From assembly GCA_016927095.1 (NCBI GenBank), contig JAFGNI010000513.1, forward strand, positions 1 through 11,973: a stretch of DNA of 11,973 nucleotides. Direction: 5' to 3'. The translations under genes were made by a program, and so were the position numbers. Source of the stretch: Anaerolineae bacterium. GTDB taxonomy: Bacteria; Chloroflexota; Anaerolineae; B4-G1; SLSP01. The notes beneath the pieces are model-generated. The model made no database searches and had not been told where the DNA came from. It saw only the letters and a list, made by a program, of their open reading frames with translations. Shown one piece after another: positions 1 through 6,204 of the stretch. Numbering within the stretch: the first letter of the stretch is position 1; each line of letters begins with the position of its first letter.

Positions 1-94
1 CATCACGATCTCGGTGGTGGTCTCCAACCTGTTGGCTGACTTCGTCTATGGATGGCTCGATCCCCGCGTGCGGGTGGCTGGAGGTGAGAAGTGA
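1..94 (+). CDS. DppB-like ABC transporter permease, 3' end only
   Basis: Reading from base 2, the window opens inside a reading frame that ends at TGA 92-94. It encodes about 30 residues: a hydrophobic stretch (ITISVVVSNLLADFVYGWLDP) followed by RVRVAGGEK. A last transmembrane helix, then N-LLAD-Y-WLDPR-R, is the standard C-terminus of DppB/OppB-family inner-membrane permeases of peptide/nickel importers. The stop overlaps the GTG start of the next gene (GTGA), so the two permeases are translationally coupled. The N-terminal portion lies upstream of the window. Identity as the B-type permease partner of the following DppC-like gene rests on this tail and on gene order, which is strong for this family. 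Confidence 0.85.
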   Translation, partial: ITISVVVSNLLADFVYGWLDPRVRVAGGEK

Positions 95-996
95 CAACAG
101 CGACCATCAACAAGAAATCGACGCCCCTAGACTGGCTGGCAGATGTCGGTCGAGGCATCGGCAGATTCCTGCAACTGATGAGCCGCAACAAGACGGGCTT
201 CCTTGGGTTCCTCATCTTCATCGGCTTCCTGCTGCTGGCCTACGTGGGTCCATTGCTGGTCCCTGAGGCGACAAGTGCGGATGTGACGGCAATCTACGCG
301 CCGCCATCGCGGGAACACATCTTCGGCACCGACAGCCAGGGCAAGGACATCTTCGCGCAGATCGTTCACGGCGGGCGTGCTATCATCGAGATGGCCCTAT
401 TGACCGGTGTCATCTCCACCTTTGTCGGCATCACCCTGGGCGCTCTGAGCGCCGTCATCGGGGGTGGTTTCGACGCCTTTCTCACCACAGCCGCCGACAT
501 CTGGTTGACGATTCCGCGCTTCCCTCTCTTGGCGGTACTGGCAAGCCTGATCAAGCTCGACAATCTGCTCGTCCTGGCCCTCCTGCTTGCATTCTTGTCC
601 TGGGCGGGGCTCTACCGTTCCATCCGGGCCCAGGTCTTTTCCATCAAAGAGCGAGACTATGTGGAAGCAGCGGTGGCCCTGGACCTCGGACTTCCCCACA
701 TCATCTTCCAAGAGATTCTGCCCAATATGATGGGCTACATTGCCATCAGCTTCACGTTGGGCATGACAGCCGCCATCTATGCCCAGGTCGGCTTGGTCTT
801 CCTGGGCCTGGTGCCGCTGACCCGCAACTGGGGCGTGATGATCAACCTAGCCTGGACGCAGGGCGCCATCTTCTTCAAGAACAGCGTCTACTTCATCATG
901 GCGCCAGTGATCGCTATCGCTCTCTTCCAGCTCTCCATTGTCTGGATGAGCCGTTCGCTAGAAGAGATCTTCAATCCACGGTTGCGCACGGGGTGA
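91..996 (+). CDS. DppC-like ABC transporter permease
   Basis: Inner-membrane permease of a peptide/nickel/opine-type (Dpp/Opp) ABC importer, 301 residues, normal for the C-type subunit. An extended N-terminal cytoplasmic segment (1-36) precedes a first helix (about 37-56). The family motif FGTDSQGKDIFAQIVHGGR follows (78-96), then helices around 104-124, 145-172, 213-238 and 265-287. The cytoplasmic EAA loop that docks on the ATPase is at 192-212 (EAAVALDLGLP, then ILPN). The start is GTG at 91, supported by GGAGGTGA just upstream and by overlap with the previous stop. The gene overlaps or nearly abuts the ATPase gene that follows. Substrate cannot be read from a permease of this class: peptides, oligosaccharides and nickel chelates are all known. 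Confidence 0.93.
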   Translation: MTTATINKKSTPLDWLADVGRGIGRFLQLMSRNKTGFLGFLIFIGFLLLAYVGPLLVPEATSADVTAIYAPPSREHIFGTDSQGKDIFAQIVHGGRAIIEMALLTGVISTFVGITLGALSAVIGGGFDAFLTTAADIWLTIPRFPLLAVLASLIKLDNLLVLALLLAFLSWAGLYRSIRAQVFSIKERDYVEAAVALDLGLPHIIFQEILPNMMGYIAISFTLGMTAAIYAQVGLVFLGLVPLTRNWGVMINLAWTQGAIFFKNSVYFIMAPVIAIALFQLSIVWMSRSLEEIFNPRLRTG

Positions 997-1001
997 GAGC
1001 C

Positions 1002-2069
1002 ATGAACCCAAACAGCAGAACGGGCACAACAGACACTATGAGCAAGTCGGACCAGGCGATCCCGCTCTCCATCCGTGATCTCTGGGTGAAGTACGAAGTG
1101 CACCGAGGGGATGTCAAAGCAGTGCGCGGGGTGGACCTCGACCTGCGCCCTGAGGAGAGCTTGGCCCTTATCGGCGAGAGCGGCTGCGGCAAGACGACGC
1201 TGGGCCTCGCACTGATCCGCCTCTTGGTCAAGGCTGCGACCATCACGCAGGGCCAGATCACCTACCGGCGGGATGGTCAAGAGATGGACATCCTGGCTAT
1301 GAACAACCGTGAGCTGCGACGCTTCCGCTGGCGCGAGTGCGCGATGGTCTTCCAATCAGCCCTCAACGCGTTCAACCCCGTCTTGCGCATCCGGGACCAA
1401 ATCCACGACACGGCCAAGGCGCACGGTGTCACGTCGAGGGAGGAGACCTATAGTCGGGCTATGGAGCTGCTTGAGTACGTCCAGCTCGATCCAGGGCGTG
1501 TCATCAACGCCTATCCGCACGAGCTCAGCGGCGGCATGCGCCAGCGCGTGCTCTTGGCTATGAGCCTCCTGCTCTACCCTCAGGTGCTGATCCTAGATGA
1601 GCCTACCACGGCCCTCGATATCCTGACGCAGCGCACCATCATCGACCTCCTCCGCAAGCTCAAAGCCGACCTCGGCTTCACAATGATGTTCATCTCCCAC
1701 GATCTCGCCACTGCAGCGGAATTGGCGGATCGCGTCGCCACGATGTATGCCGGCAGCATTGTGGAGCTTGGCAGCGTGGCTGACACCTTCTACCGGCCTG
1801 CCCATCCCTATACACTGGGTCTGATTCGCGCTGTGCCCACGGTCACGGGCAACTTCGAGGATCTGGTCTCGATCCCCGGCGCGCCGCCCGATCTGATCGA
1901 CCCGCCGCCCGGCTGCAAATTCCATCCCCGTTGTCCTTATGCAACGGAGCGATGTAGGCAGGAAGAGCCCAAGCTCGAGCCGGTTGCCGACGGAGACCAT
2001 ATGGTCGCATGCTGGAACACACGCCGTGTCCAGGAGGACGCCGCTGCGCTCGTGGGACAGGGAGCGTAG
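1002..2069 (+). CDS. OppD/DppD-like ABC transporter ATPase
   Basis: First nucleotide-binding subunit of the importer, 355 residues from ATG 1002. Walker A GESGCGKTT is at 58-66, the Q-loop Gln near 118, the signature LSGGMRQR at 175-182, Walker B ending LILDEP near 201, and the switch His in FISHDLA at 233. The C-terminal oligopeptide-transporter extension holds PPGCKFHPRCPYATERC with four Cys at 305, 311, 318 and 337. I chose ATG 1002 because GGGGTGAG (990-997) sits at proper spacing. GTG 993, overlapping the permease stop as GTGA, would add three residues, and ATG 1038 is a weaker alternative. Helical and catalytic motifs all appear intact, so it should be an active ATPase pairing with the next gene product as an OppD/OppF heterodimer. 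Confidence 0.93.
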   Translation: MNPNSRTGTTDTMSKSDQAIPLSIRDLWVKYEVHRGDVKAVRGVDLDLRPEESLALIGESGCGKTTLGLALIRLLVKAATITQGQITYRRDGQEMDILAMNNRELRRFRWRECAMVFQSALNAFNPVLRIRDQIHDTAKAHGVTSREETYSRAMELLEYVQLDPGRVINAYPHELSGGMRQRVLLAMSLLLYPQVLILDEPTTALDILTQRTIIDLLRKLKADLGFTMMFISHDLATAAELADRVATMYAGSIVELGSVADTFYRPAHPYTLGLIRAVPTVTGNFEDLVSIPGAPPDLIDPPPGCKFHPRCPYATERCRQEEPKLEPVADGDHMVACWNTRRVQEDAAALVGQGA

Positions 2070-2094
2070 CGTGACACACCAGGGAGATACCACA

Positions 2095-3096
2095 ATGACC
2101 GAATACCTGATTGAGGCCAAGAACCTGGTGCGCACGTTCGGATCCCGCCGCGCCCGCGTCACTGCCGTCGACGATGTCTCCTTCGGCATCCGCGAAGGTG
2201 ATGTCGTCTGCCTGGTCGGTGAGAGCGGCTGTGGCAAGACCACCACGGGCAAGATGGTCGCCGGGTTGCTGAAGCCCACCGAGGGAGAGGTGCTCTACAA
2301 GGGGCACAATGTCTGGCGCGATGGCGGAAAGAGAGAAGAGGACTTCAAGGCCTATCGGCTGGGCGTCCAGATCATCCATCAGGACCCCTACGCCTCCCTG
2401 AACCCATCCCATACCGTCTACAAGATCCTCAGCACGCCGTTGCTTCATCACCATCTCGTGGCTAACCGCGACGAGGCGGTAGAGCAGGTCACCGAGCTCC
2501 TGACCACCGTCGGCTTGGCACCGGTGGATGACTTCATCACCAAATACCCGCACCAGCTCAGTGGCGGGCAGCGACAGCGCGTCTCCGTCGCACGGGCGCT
2601 CACGGTCAACCCCCGCGTCATCGTGGCGGACGAGGCGGTCTCCATGGTAGATGTGTCAATTCGCGTGAGCTTGCTGAACATCCTTAATGACCTCAAGCAG
2701 CAGTACAACGTCACTTACCTGTTCATCACCCATGATCTCGCGATCGCCAAGTTCTTCGCCTGGGCGGGTCATATTGCCGTGATGTATGTAGGAAGCATCG
2801 TCGAACTGGCCACCACGCCGCAGTTGGTCAACGACCCCCGTCACCCCTATAGCAAGGCCTTGCTCTCAGCGGTCCCTGAGGCCGATCCGGAACTGACGCG
2901 CAAGAAGGAGCGACTGCAGCTGCGCAGCCAGGACATCCCAAGCCTGCTCAATCTCCCCTCTGGATGTCGCTTTCACCCGCGCTGCCCATTTTTCGAGAAA
3001 GGCCTCTGCGACGTGAAGCGACCTCAGCTGACGCCCATCGGGAACGGGCGGTCTGTGGCATGTCATATCGCCGTGCGGGAGGCACTTGGCGTCTAA
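2095..3096 (+). CDS. OppF/DppF-like ABC transporter ATPase
   Basis: Second nucleotide-binding subunit, 333 residues. Walker A GESGCGKTT is at 42-50, the Q-loop region IIHQDPYASLNP at 93-104, the signature LSGGQRQR at 155-162, and the switch His in FITHDLA at 213. The C-terminal extension SGCRFHPRCPF carries Cys 291, 297, 305 and 323, matching the Cys pattern of the partner ATPase. Walker B reads VIVADEAVSMVDVS, so the usual Pro after the catalytic Glu is Ala. OppF-type proteins often have a divergent D-loop here, and the catalytic Glu (180) is kept. Start ATG 2095 follows AGGGAGAT at 8-nt spacing. An in-frame GTG at 2071 is possible (8 extra residues). The frame stays open further upstream, but only inside the preceding gene. 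Confidence 0.92.
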   Translation: MTEYLIEAKNLVRTFGSRRARVTAVDDVSFGIREGDVVCLVGESGCGKTTTGKMVAGLLKPTEGEVLYKGHNVWRDGGKREEDFKAYRLGVQIIHQDPYASLNPSHTVYKILSTPLLHHHLVANRDEAVEQVTELLTTVGLAPVDDFITKYPHQLSGGQRQRVSVARALTVNPRVIVADEAVSMVDVSIRVSLLNILNDLKQQYNVTYLFITHDLAIAKFFAWAGHIAVMYVGSIVELATTPQLVNDPRHPYSKALLSAVPEADPELTRKKERLQLRSQDIPSLLNLPSGCRFHPRCPFFEKGLCDVKRPQLTPIGNGRSVACHIAVREALGV

Positions 3097-3272
3097 TGCT
3101 GTCGCCAGATCTGGGGCGGGCGGCCTTCAGGATGGCCGTGTTTCTGGTCGTAGTTTCCTTGGGATTGCTCCTGTTTGTCGAGGCTCATAGCGCCGAGTTT
3201 GTGGCCACGCTTATCACGCTTGCGATAGGCCTGATCTTCGGCGTTGTGATCATCGTCATCGTGCGCCGATGA
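3096..3272 (+). CDS. small two-helix membrane protein, translationally coupled to the ATPase gene
   Basis: A 58-residue ORF whose ATG shares one base with the ATPase stop (TAATG at 3094-3098), so ribosomes can re-initiate. A GGGAGG lies 13 nt upstream, inside the ATPase gene. The product starts MLSPDLGRAAFR and then has a hydrophobic helix (about 12-28), a short polar turn with VEAHSAEF, a second hydrophobic helix (about 35-55, LITLAIGLIFGVVIIVIV) and a terminal RR. Both ends carry positive charge, predicting a hairpin with both termini in the cytoplasm. I do not recognise a family. Position in the transporter operon suggests an accessory or structural partner of the permease, but this is only inferred from linkage. 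Coding status is supported by the overlap, the protein-like hydrophobic pattern and the lack of any other explanation for the stretch. Confidence 0.62.
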   Translation: MLSPDLGRAAFRMAVFLVVVSLGLLLFVEAHSAEFVATLITLAIGLIFGVVIIVIVRR

Positions 3273-3304
3273 ACCCGGTGGGGTGCCTGCGGCGCCCCGG
3301 GGTT
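3272..3304 (+). terminator. GC-rich hairpin after the transporter operon
   Basis: GGGGTGCC (3280-3287) pairs with GGCGCCCC (3291-3298; seven Watson-Crick pairs and one G-T) around a 3-nt TGC loop. A lower AACCC/GGGTT helix (3272-3276 with 3300-3304) is separated by a small internal loop. It begins at the stop codon of the small membrane protein. No T-run follows, so it is either a terminator without a U-tract or an mRNA 3'-stabilising structure that sets different levels for transporter and binding protein. Confidence 0.45.
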
Positions 3305-3316
3305 ATCGCTATCAGC

Positions 3317-3395
3317 AAAGGAGGTGCCGCCGTTCGAATGCGACAAGATGCCAAATGTGCTGTTCGTACCATCCACTCTAGCAGACACTAAATAG
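3317..3395 (+). promoter_or_regulatory. leader with orphan Shine-Dalgarno and possible tiny leader ORFs
   Basis: AAAGGAGGTG at 3317-3326 is an essentially perfect anti-16S match, but no normal gene starts next to it. ATG 3338 (13 nt beyond GGAGG) would give a 17-residue peptide ending at TAA 3389-3391. ATG 3348 would give a 15-residue peptide (MPNVLFVPSTLADTK) whose TAG at 3393-3395 touches the binding-protein Shine-Dalgarno. Either could be a regulatory leader peptide or ribosome standby site. It could also be remnant sequence. I see no convincing -35/-10 pair. Confidence 0.25.
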
Positions 3396-3406
3396 GAGGA
3401 AGATCC

Positions 3407-5281
3407 ATGCGTACCCCAAGATGGAAGTTGGGCTTGCTCAGCCTGGTGCTGATTCTGGCAACGCTCGCAGGCTGTGCGACCCCCACCCCGGAGGTCATCG
3501 AGGTCGAGAGAACCGTCGAGGTCGAGGTCGAAAAGGTCGTCGAAAAGACCGTCGAGGTTGAGGTGGAGGTGGAGCGAACCGTCGAGGTCGAGAAGATCGT
3601 CGAGGTGACCGCGGTGCCATCGGGACCCGGTGTCTTCGCCGGTGCCTATCCTTACCCGGTACCTCCGGTTGGCCATATCAACTTCTTCGCTACCAACAAT
3701 ATGGGTCTCGGGATCTACCGTACATTCTTCCATCCCCCCTTGGCGATGTACAACTGGGCAGACGGCACGTGGCGGAACATGCTGGCGGAGAGCTGGGAGA
3801 TCGACCCCGACGCCGCGACGTTGACCGTCTACCTGAAGAAGGGCATCCAGTGGAGCAACGGCGATGACTTCAACGCTGAGGACGTCGTCGCGACCTTTAA
3901 CTGCCGCCGCTTGGCCAAAGGCACCGTCTGGCGCTTCCTGGAATCGGTCACGGCGCAGGATGACTACACCGTCGTCTTCCAGATGTCCGAGCCCTCCACC
4001 GTCGTCGAGCGCTACGTCATCCGCAACGAGCAGATAGTTGACCGCGCGACCTATGGGGAGTGGTCCGATAGGGTGCAGGAGCTGGTCGATCAAGGCCTCG
4101 ACGACGAGTCCGATGAGTGGAACGCGCTGCTGCAGGAGTTCAACGAGTTCCGCCCCGAGGAACTAAACGCAACTGGACCCTACGTCATCGACTTGGACAC
4201 CGTCAACGAGGCACGCCTGACGATGGTCAAGAACGAGACCTCGGCGTGGGCTGACACGGTGAAGTTCGATCTGGTCTACATGTACAACGGCGAGACACCC
4301 ACCGTCACGCCGCTGGTACTGGCGCAGCAAGTTGACTACGCGACACACGGATTCCCGCCCGCTACGGAGATGGCCTTCCAAGCTGCCGGCGTCCGCATCC
4401 TCCGCCCGCCCATCTACTCCGGTCCTGCGCTCTTCTTCAACCACACGATGTATCCCTTCACCGTGAAGGAAGTGCGCCAGGCCATCGCCTACGCGGTCGA
4501 TCGCGAGGAGAACGGCACGGTCTCGCTGGGTGAGTCCGGCAAGGCAGTCCAGTACATGGCCGGCTTCAGTGACAACATCGTGCCCCTCTGGGTGGATGAC
4601 ACCGGCGTCTTGGAGCCCTACAACTACAACGTCGACAAGGCTACGCAGATGCTGGAGGATCTGGGCTTCACCAAGAACGCCGACGGTGTCTGGGTGACCG
4701 ACCAGGGTGGGGTGATGGAGTACGAGCTGACGGCCCCAGCAGAATACGCTGACTGGTCGGCCGCCGCCGAGAACCTGGCCAACCAGCTCACCGAGTTCGG
4801 GATCGCCACGACCTTCCGGGGTGTCCAGTTCCAGCAGCACCCCATCGACGTCAACCAGGGTAACTTCGAACTGGCGATCCGTGGTTGGGGGTCCGCCAAC
4901 CCGCATCCTCACTTCTCTTTCGTGGCAGATTTCTTCACCCACAACATCGATGCAGCTGAAGGCCCCGGTATGAGTTACGACCTAAACGTCACAACCGATT
5001 GCTGCGGCGACCTAGAGCTTGAGCCGCTCATCGAGAACATGACGATTGGGCTCGACACGGATGCGCAGAAGGCGATGGTGACCGAGGCTGCACAGGCCTT
5101 CAACGAGTTACTGCCCATCATCCCAATCTGGGAGCGCTACGGCAACAACCCGGCGATGGACGGTCTCCACACCTGCGGCTGGCTGCCCGACGACGATCCA
5201 ATCTACCAGAACAGCCCCTACGCCGACAACTTCGTCACCATCATGGTGATGGACGGTACACTCTATCCCTGCAACCAGTAA
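3407..5281 (+). CDS. family 5 (DppA/OppA-type) extracellular solute-binding lipoprotein
   Basis: Membrane-tethered receptor of the ABC importer, 624 residues, typical length for SBP family 5. The N-terminus is a lipoprotein signal: MRTPRWK, a hydrophobic core to residue 19, then lipobox LAGC with the lipidated Cys at 23. Residues 28-69 form a Val/Glu-rich tether (EVERTVEVEVEKVVEKTVEV-like), which I associate with Chloroflexota binding proteins. Family features follow: FHPPLAMYNW and the LAESWEIDPDAATLTVYLKKGIQWSNGDDFNAEDV block (about 121-160), GPYVIDLD (about 257-264), a VKEVRQAIAYAVDRE helix, and the C-terminal ELLPIIPIWERYGN segment. Start ATG 3407 follows AGGAGGA at ideal spacing. The gene lies after, not before, the permease/ATPase genes, with its own leader and a 3' hairpin, so its expression level is probably set separately. 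Ligand is unknown. Family members bind peptides or oligosaccharides, and the gene neighbourhood favours an amino-sugar or muropeptide-like ligand. Confidence 0.93.
   Translation: MRTPRWKLGLLSLVLILATLAGCATPTPEVIEVERTVEVEVEKVVEKTVEVEVEVERTVEVEKIVEVTAVPSGPGVFAGAYPYPVPPVGHINFFATNNMGLGIYRTFFHPPLAMYNWADGTWRNMLAESWEIDPDAATLTVYLKKGIQWSNGDDFNAEDVVATFNCRRLAKGTVWRFLESVTAQDDYTVVFQMSEPSTVVERYVIRNEQIVDRATYGEWSDRVQELVDQGLDDESDEWNALLQEFNEFRPEELNATGPYVIDLDTVNEARLTMVKNETSAWADTVKFDLVYMYNGETPTVTPLVLAQQVDYATHGFPPATEMAFQAAGVRILRPPIYSGPALFFNHTMYPFTVKEVRQAIAYAVDREENGTVSLGESGKAVQYMAGFSDNIVPLWVDDTGVLEPYNYNVDKATQMLEDLGFTKNADGVWVTDQGGVMEYELTAPAEYADWSAAAENLANQLTEFGIATTFRGVQFQQHPIDVNQGNFELAIRGWGSANPHPHFSFVADFFTHNIDAAEGPGMSYDLNVTTDCCGDLELEPLIENMTIGLDTDAQKAMVTEAAQAFNELLPIIPIWERYGNNPAMDGLHTCGWLPDDDPIYQNSPYADNFVTIMVMDGTLYPCNQ
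3491..3609 (+). repeat. Val/Glu codon repeat encoding the lipoprotein tether
   Basis: Degenerate in-frame repeats of GTCGAG/GAGGTC-type hexamers encode alternating Val-Glu with interspersed Lys, Arg and Thr. The unit ERTVEVE occurs twice (residues 34-40 and 56-62), indicating internal duplication of a roughly 22-residue block. The composition predicts a charged, extended or coiled spacer holding the binding domain off the membrane. Codon mixing (GTC/GTT/GTG, GAG/GAA) shows the repeat is partly decayed at DNA level while the protein pattern is kept. Confidence 0.8.
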
Positions 5282-5300
5282 TCCAGGTTGCCCACCTAAG

Positions 5301-5338
5301 CACGTATCCGTCAGGCATCACTGCCTGACGGATACGTG
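5301..5338 (+). terminator. perfect 17-bp stem, 4-nt loop, after the binding-protein gene
   Basis: Arms 5301-5317 and 5322-5338 are exact reverse complements (CACGTATCCGTCAGGCA on the left) around the loop TCAC, starting 19 nt after the stop. A following T gives a possible extra G-U pair. The next bases are CCCAAAG with no T-tract. A perfect stem this long just after the most abundantly needed subunit suggests termination or protection from 3' exonucleases. Being symmetrical, it would also act on antisense transcription. Downstream, the next gene starts at 5374. Confidence 0.6.
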
Positions 5339-5373
5339 TCCCAAAGAACCGCGCAGCACACAAAGGAGTCGAT

Positions 5374-6201
5374 ATGATCCAAATGCCCCGAACGCTGAAC
5401 CTCCCTCAGGGCCCGCTAGACGGGCTGCCACCCGTCACGACCTATGACTGCCTGCAAACGGAGACCCCCCTTGTTGTGGACGGACGCCTCAACGAGCCGG
5501 CCTGGCACCGGGTCACCTGGTCCGCCCCCTTCGTCAAGATGGACACCGGCGCCCCCGTCTCCCTCGACTCGCGCATCGCTCTGCTCTGGGACGATACCTA
5601 CCTCTACGCGGCCTACCGCTACGAGGACCACGAGATCTGGGGCACCCACGTGGAACACCACGACCACGTCTACCACCGCGACAGCGACGCCGAGATCTTC
5701 ATCGACGGCGACGAGGTCTACTATGAGTTGGGTGTCAACCCCATTAACACCATCTACGAGGTCTTCTGGACCTGGCTGGAGCCCGTCGTGGCCCGCCGTG
5801 ACATCGAGCGCCTCAATCACTTCTTCTCCGTCGAGGACTTCCTCTACTTCTTACCCCGGATGGATGAGCCGTTGGGCCGCATCGGTGAGAAGGAATGGGA
5901 GCTGGCAGGCCTGAAGCACGCGGTCCAGGTCGACGGCAGCCTGAACTGCCCGGAGATTGTCGACAACGGCTGGACCGTCGAGTTTGCGTTACCATGGGAA
6001 AGCCTGAAGGCCCTGGGCGACGACCCCACGCCGCCCCGTTCCGGCGACATCTGGCGGATCGGCGCCTCCCGATGCCAGCACTTTCACGATGCGGAGGACA
6101 ACAACATCTCCGTCGACTGGTCCTGGAACCGGCACGGTTACATCAATATGCATATCCCCGAAAGATGGACCCACGTGCGCTTCGTTGATCAGGAGGTCTA
6201 G
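5374..6201 (+). CDS. CBM9-like carbohydrate-binding domain protein, no signal peptide
   Basis: A 275-residue protein made almost entirely of a family 9 carbohydrate-binding-module-like beta-sandwich. Recognisable blocks are VVDGRLNEPAWHRV (34-47), a LLWDDTYLYAAYRYED strand pair (70-85), DSDAEIFIDGD (103-113), YYELGVNPINTIYE (116-129), GWTVEFALPWESL (199-211), WRIGASR (227-233), and a C-terminal WSWNRHGYINMHIPERW segment (249-265) with aromatic residues. The family binds sugar chain ends. Stand-alone members of this kind are often annotated only as carbohydrate-binding family 9-like and have no known enzymatic role. No signal peptide or membrane helix is visible, so it appears cytoplasmic, unusual for a polysaccharide-binding module. 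Start ATG 5374 has AAAGGAG at correct spacing (ATG 5383 is the alternative). The stop is 3 nt before the peptidase gene, so the two are one transcriptional unit. Confidence 0.82.
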   Translation: MIQMPRTLNLPQGPLDGLPPVTTYDCLQTETPLVVDGRLNEPAWHRVTWSAPFVKMDTGAPVSLDSRIALLWDDTYLYAAYRYEDHEIWGTHVEHHDHVYHRDSDAEIFIDGDEVYYELGVNPINTIYEVFWTWLEPVVARRDIERLNHFFSVEDFLYFLPRMDEPLGRIGEKEWELAGLKHAVQVDGSLNCPEIVDNGWTVEFALPWESLKALGDDPTPPRSGDIWRIGASRCQHFHDAEDNNISVDWSWNRHGYINMHIPERWTHVRFVDQEV

Positions 6202-6204
6202 CAG

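Noticed and set aside
1939..2094. Upstream in-frame extension of the OppF-like gene
   Set aside because: It overlaps the end of the OppD-like coding region, including its conserved Cys segment. ATG 2095 with AGGGAG gives the normal N-terminus.
3185..4093. 302-codon minus-strand frame opposite the lipoprotein start
   Set aside because: Its Asp/Leu-rich low-complexity section is the reverse complement of the Val/Glu repeat. There is no family resemblance.
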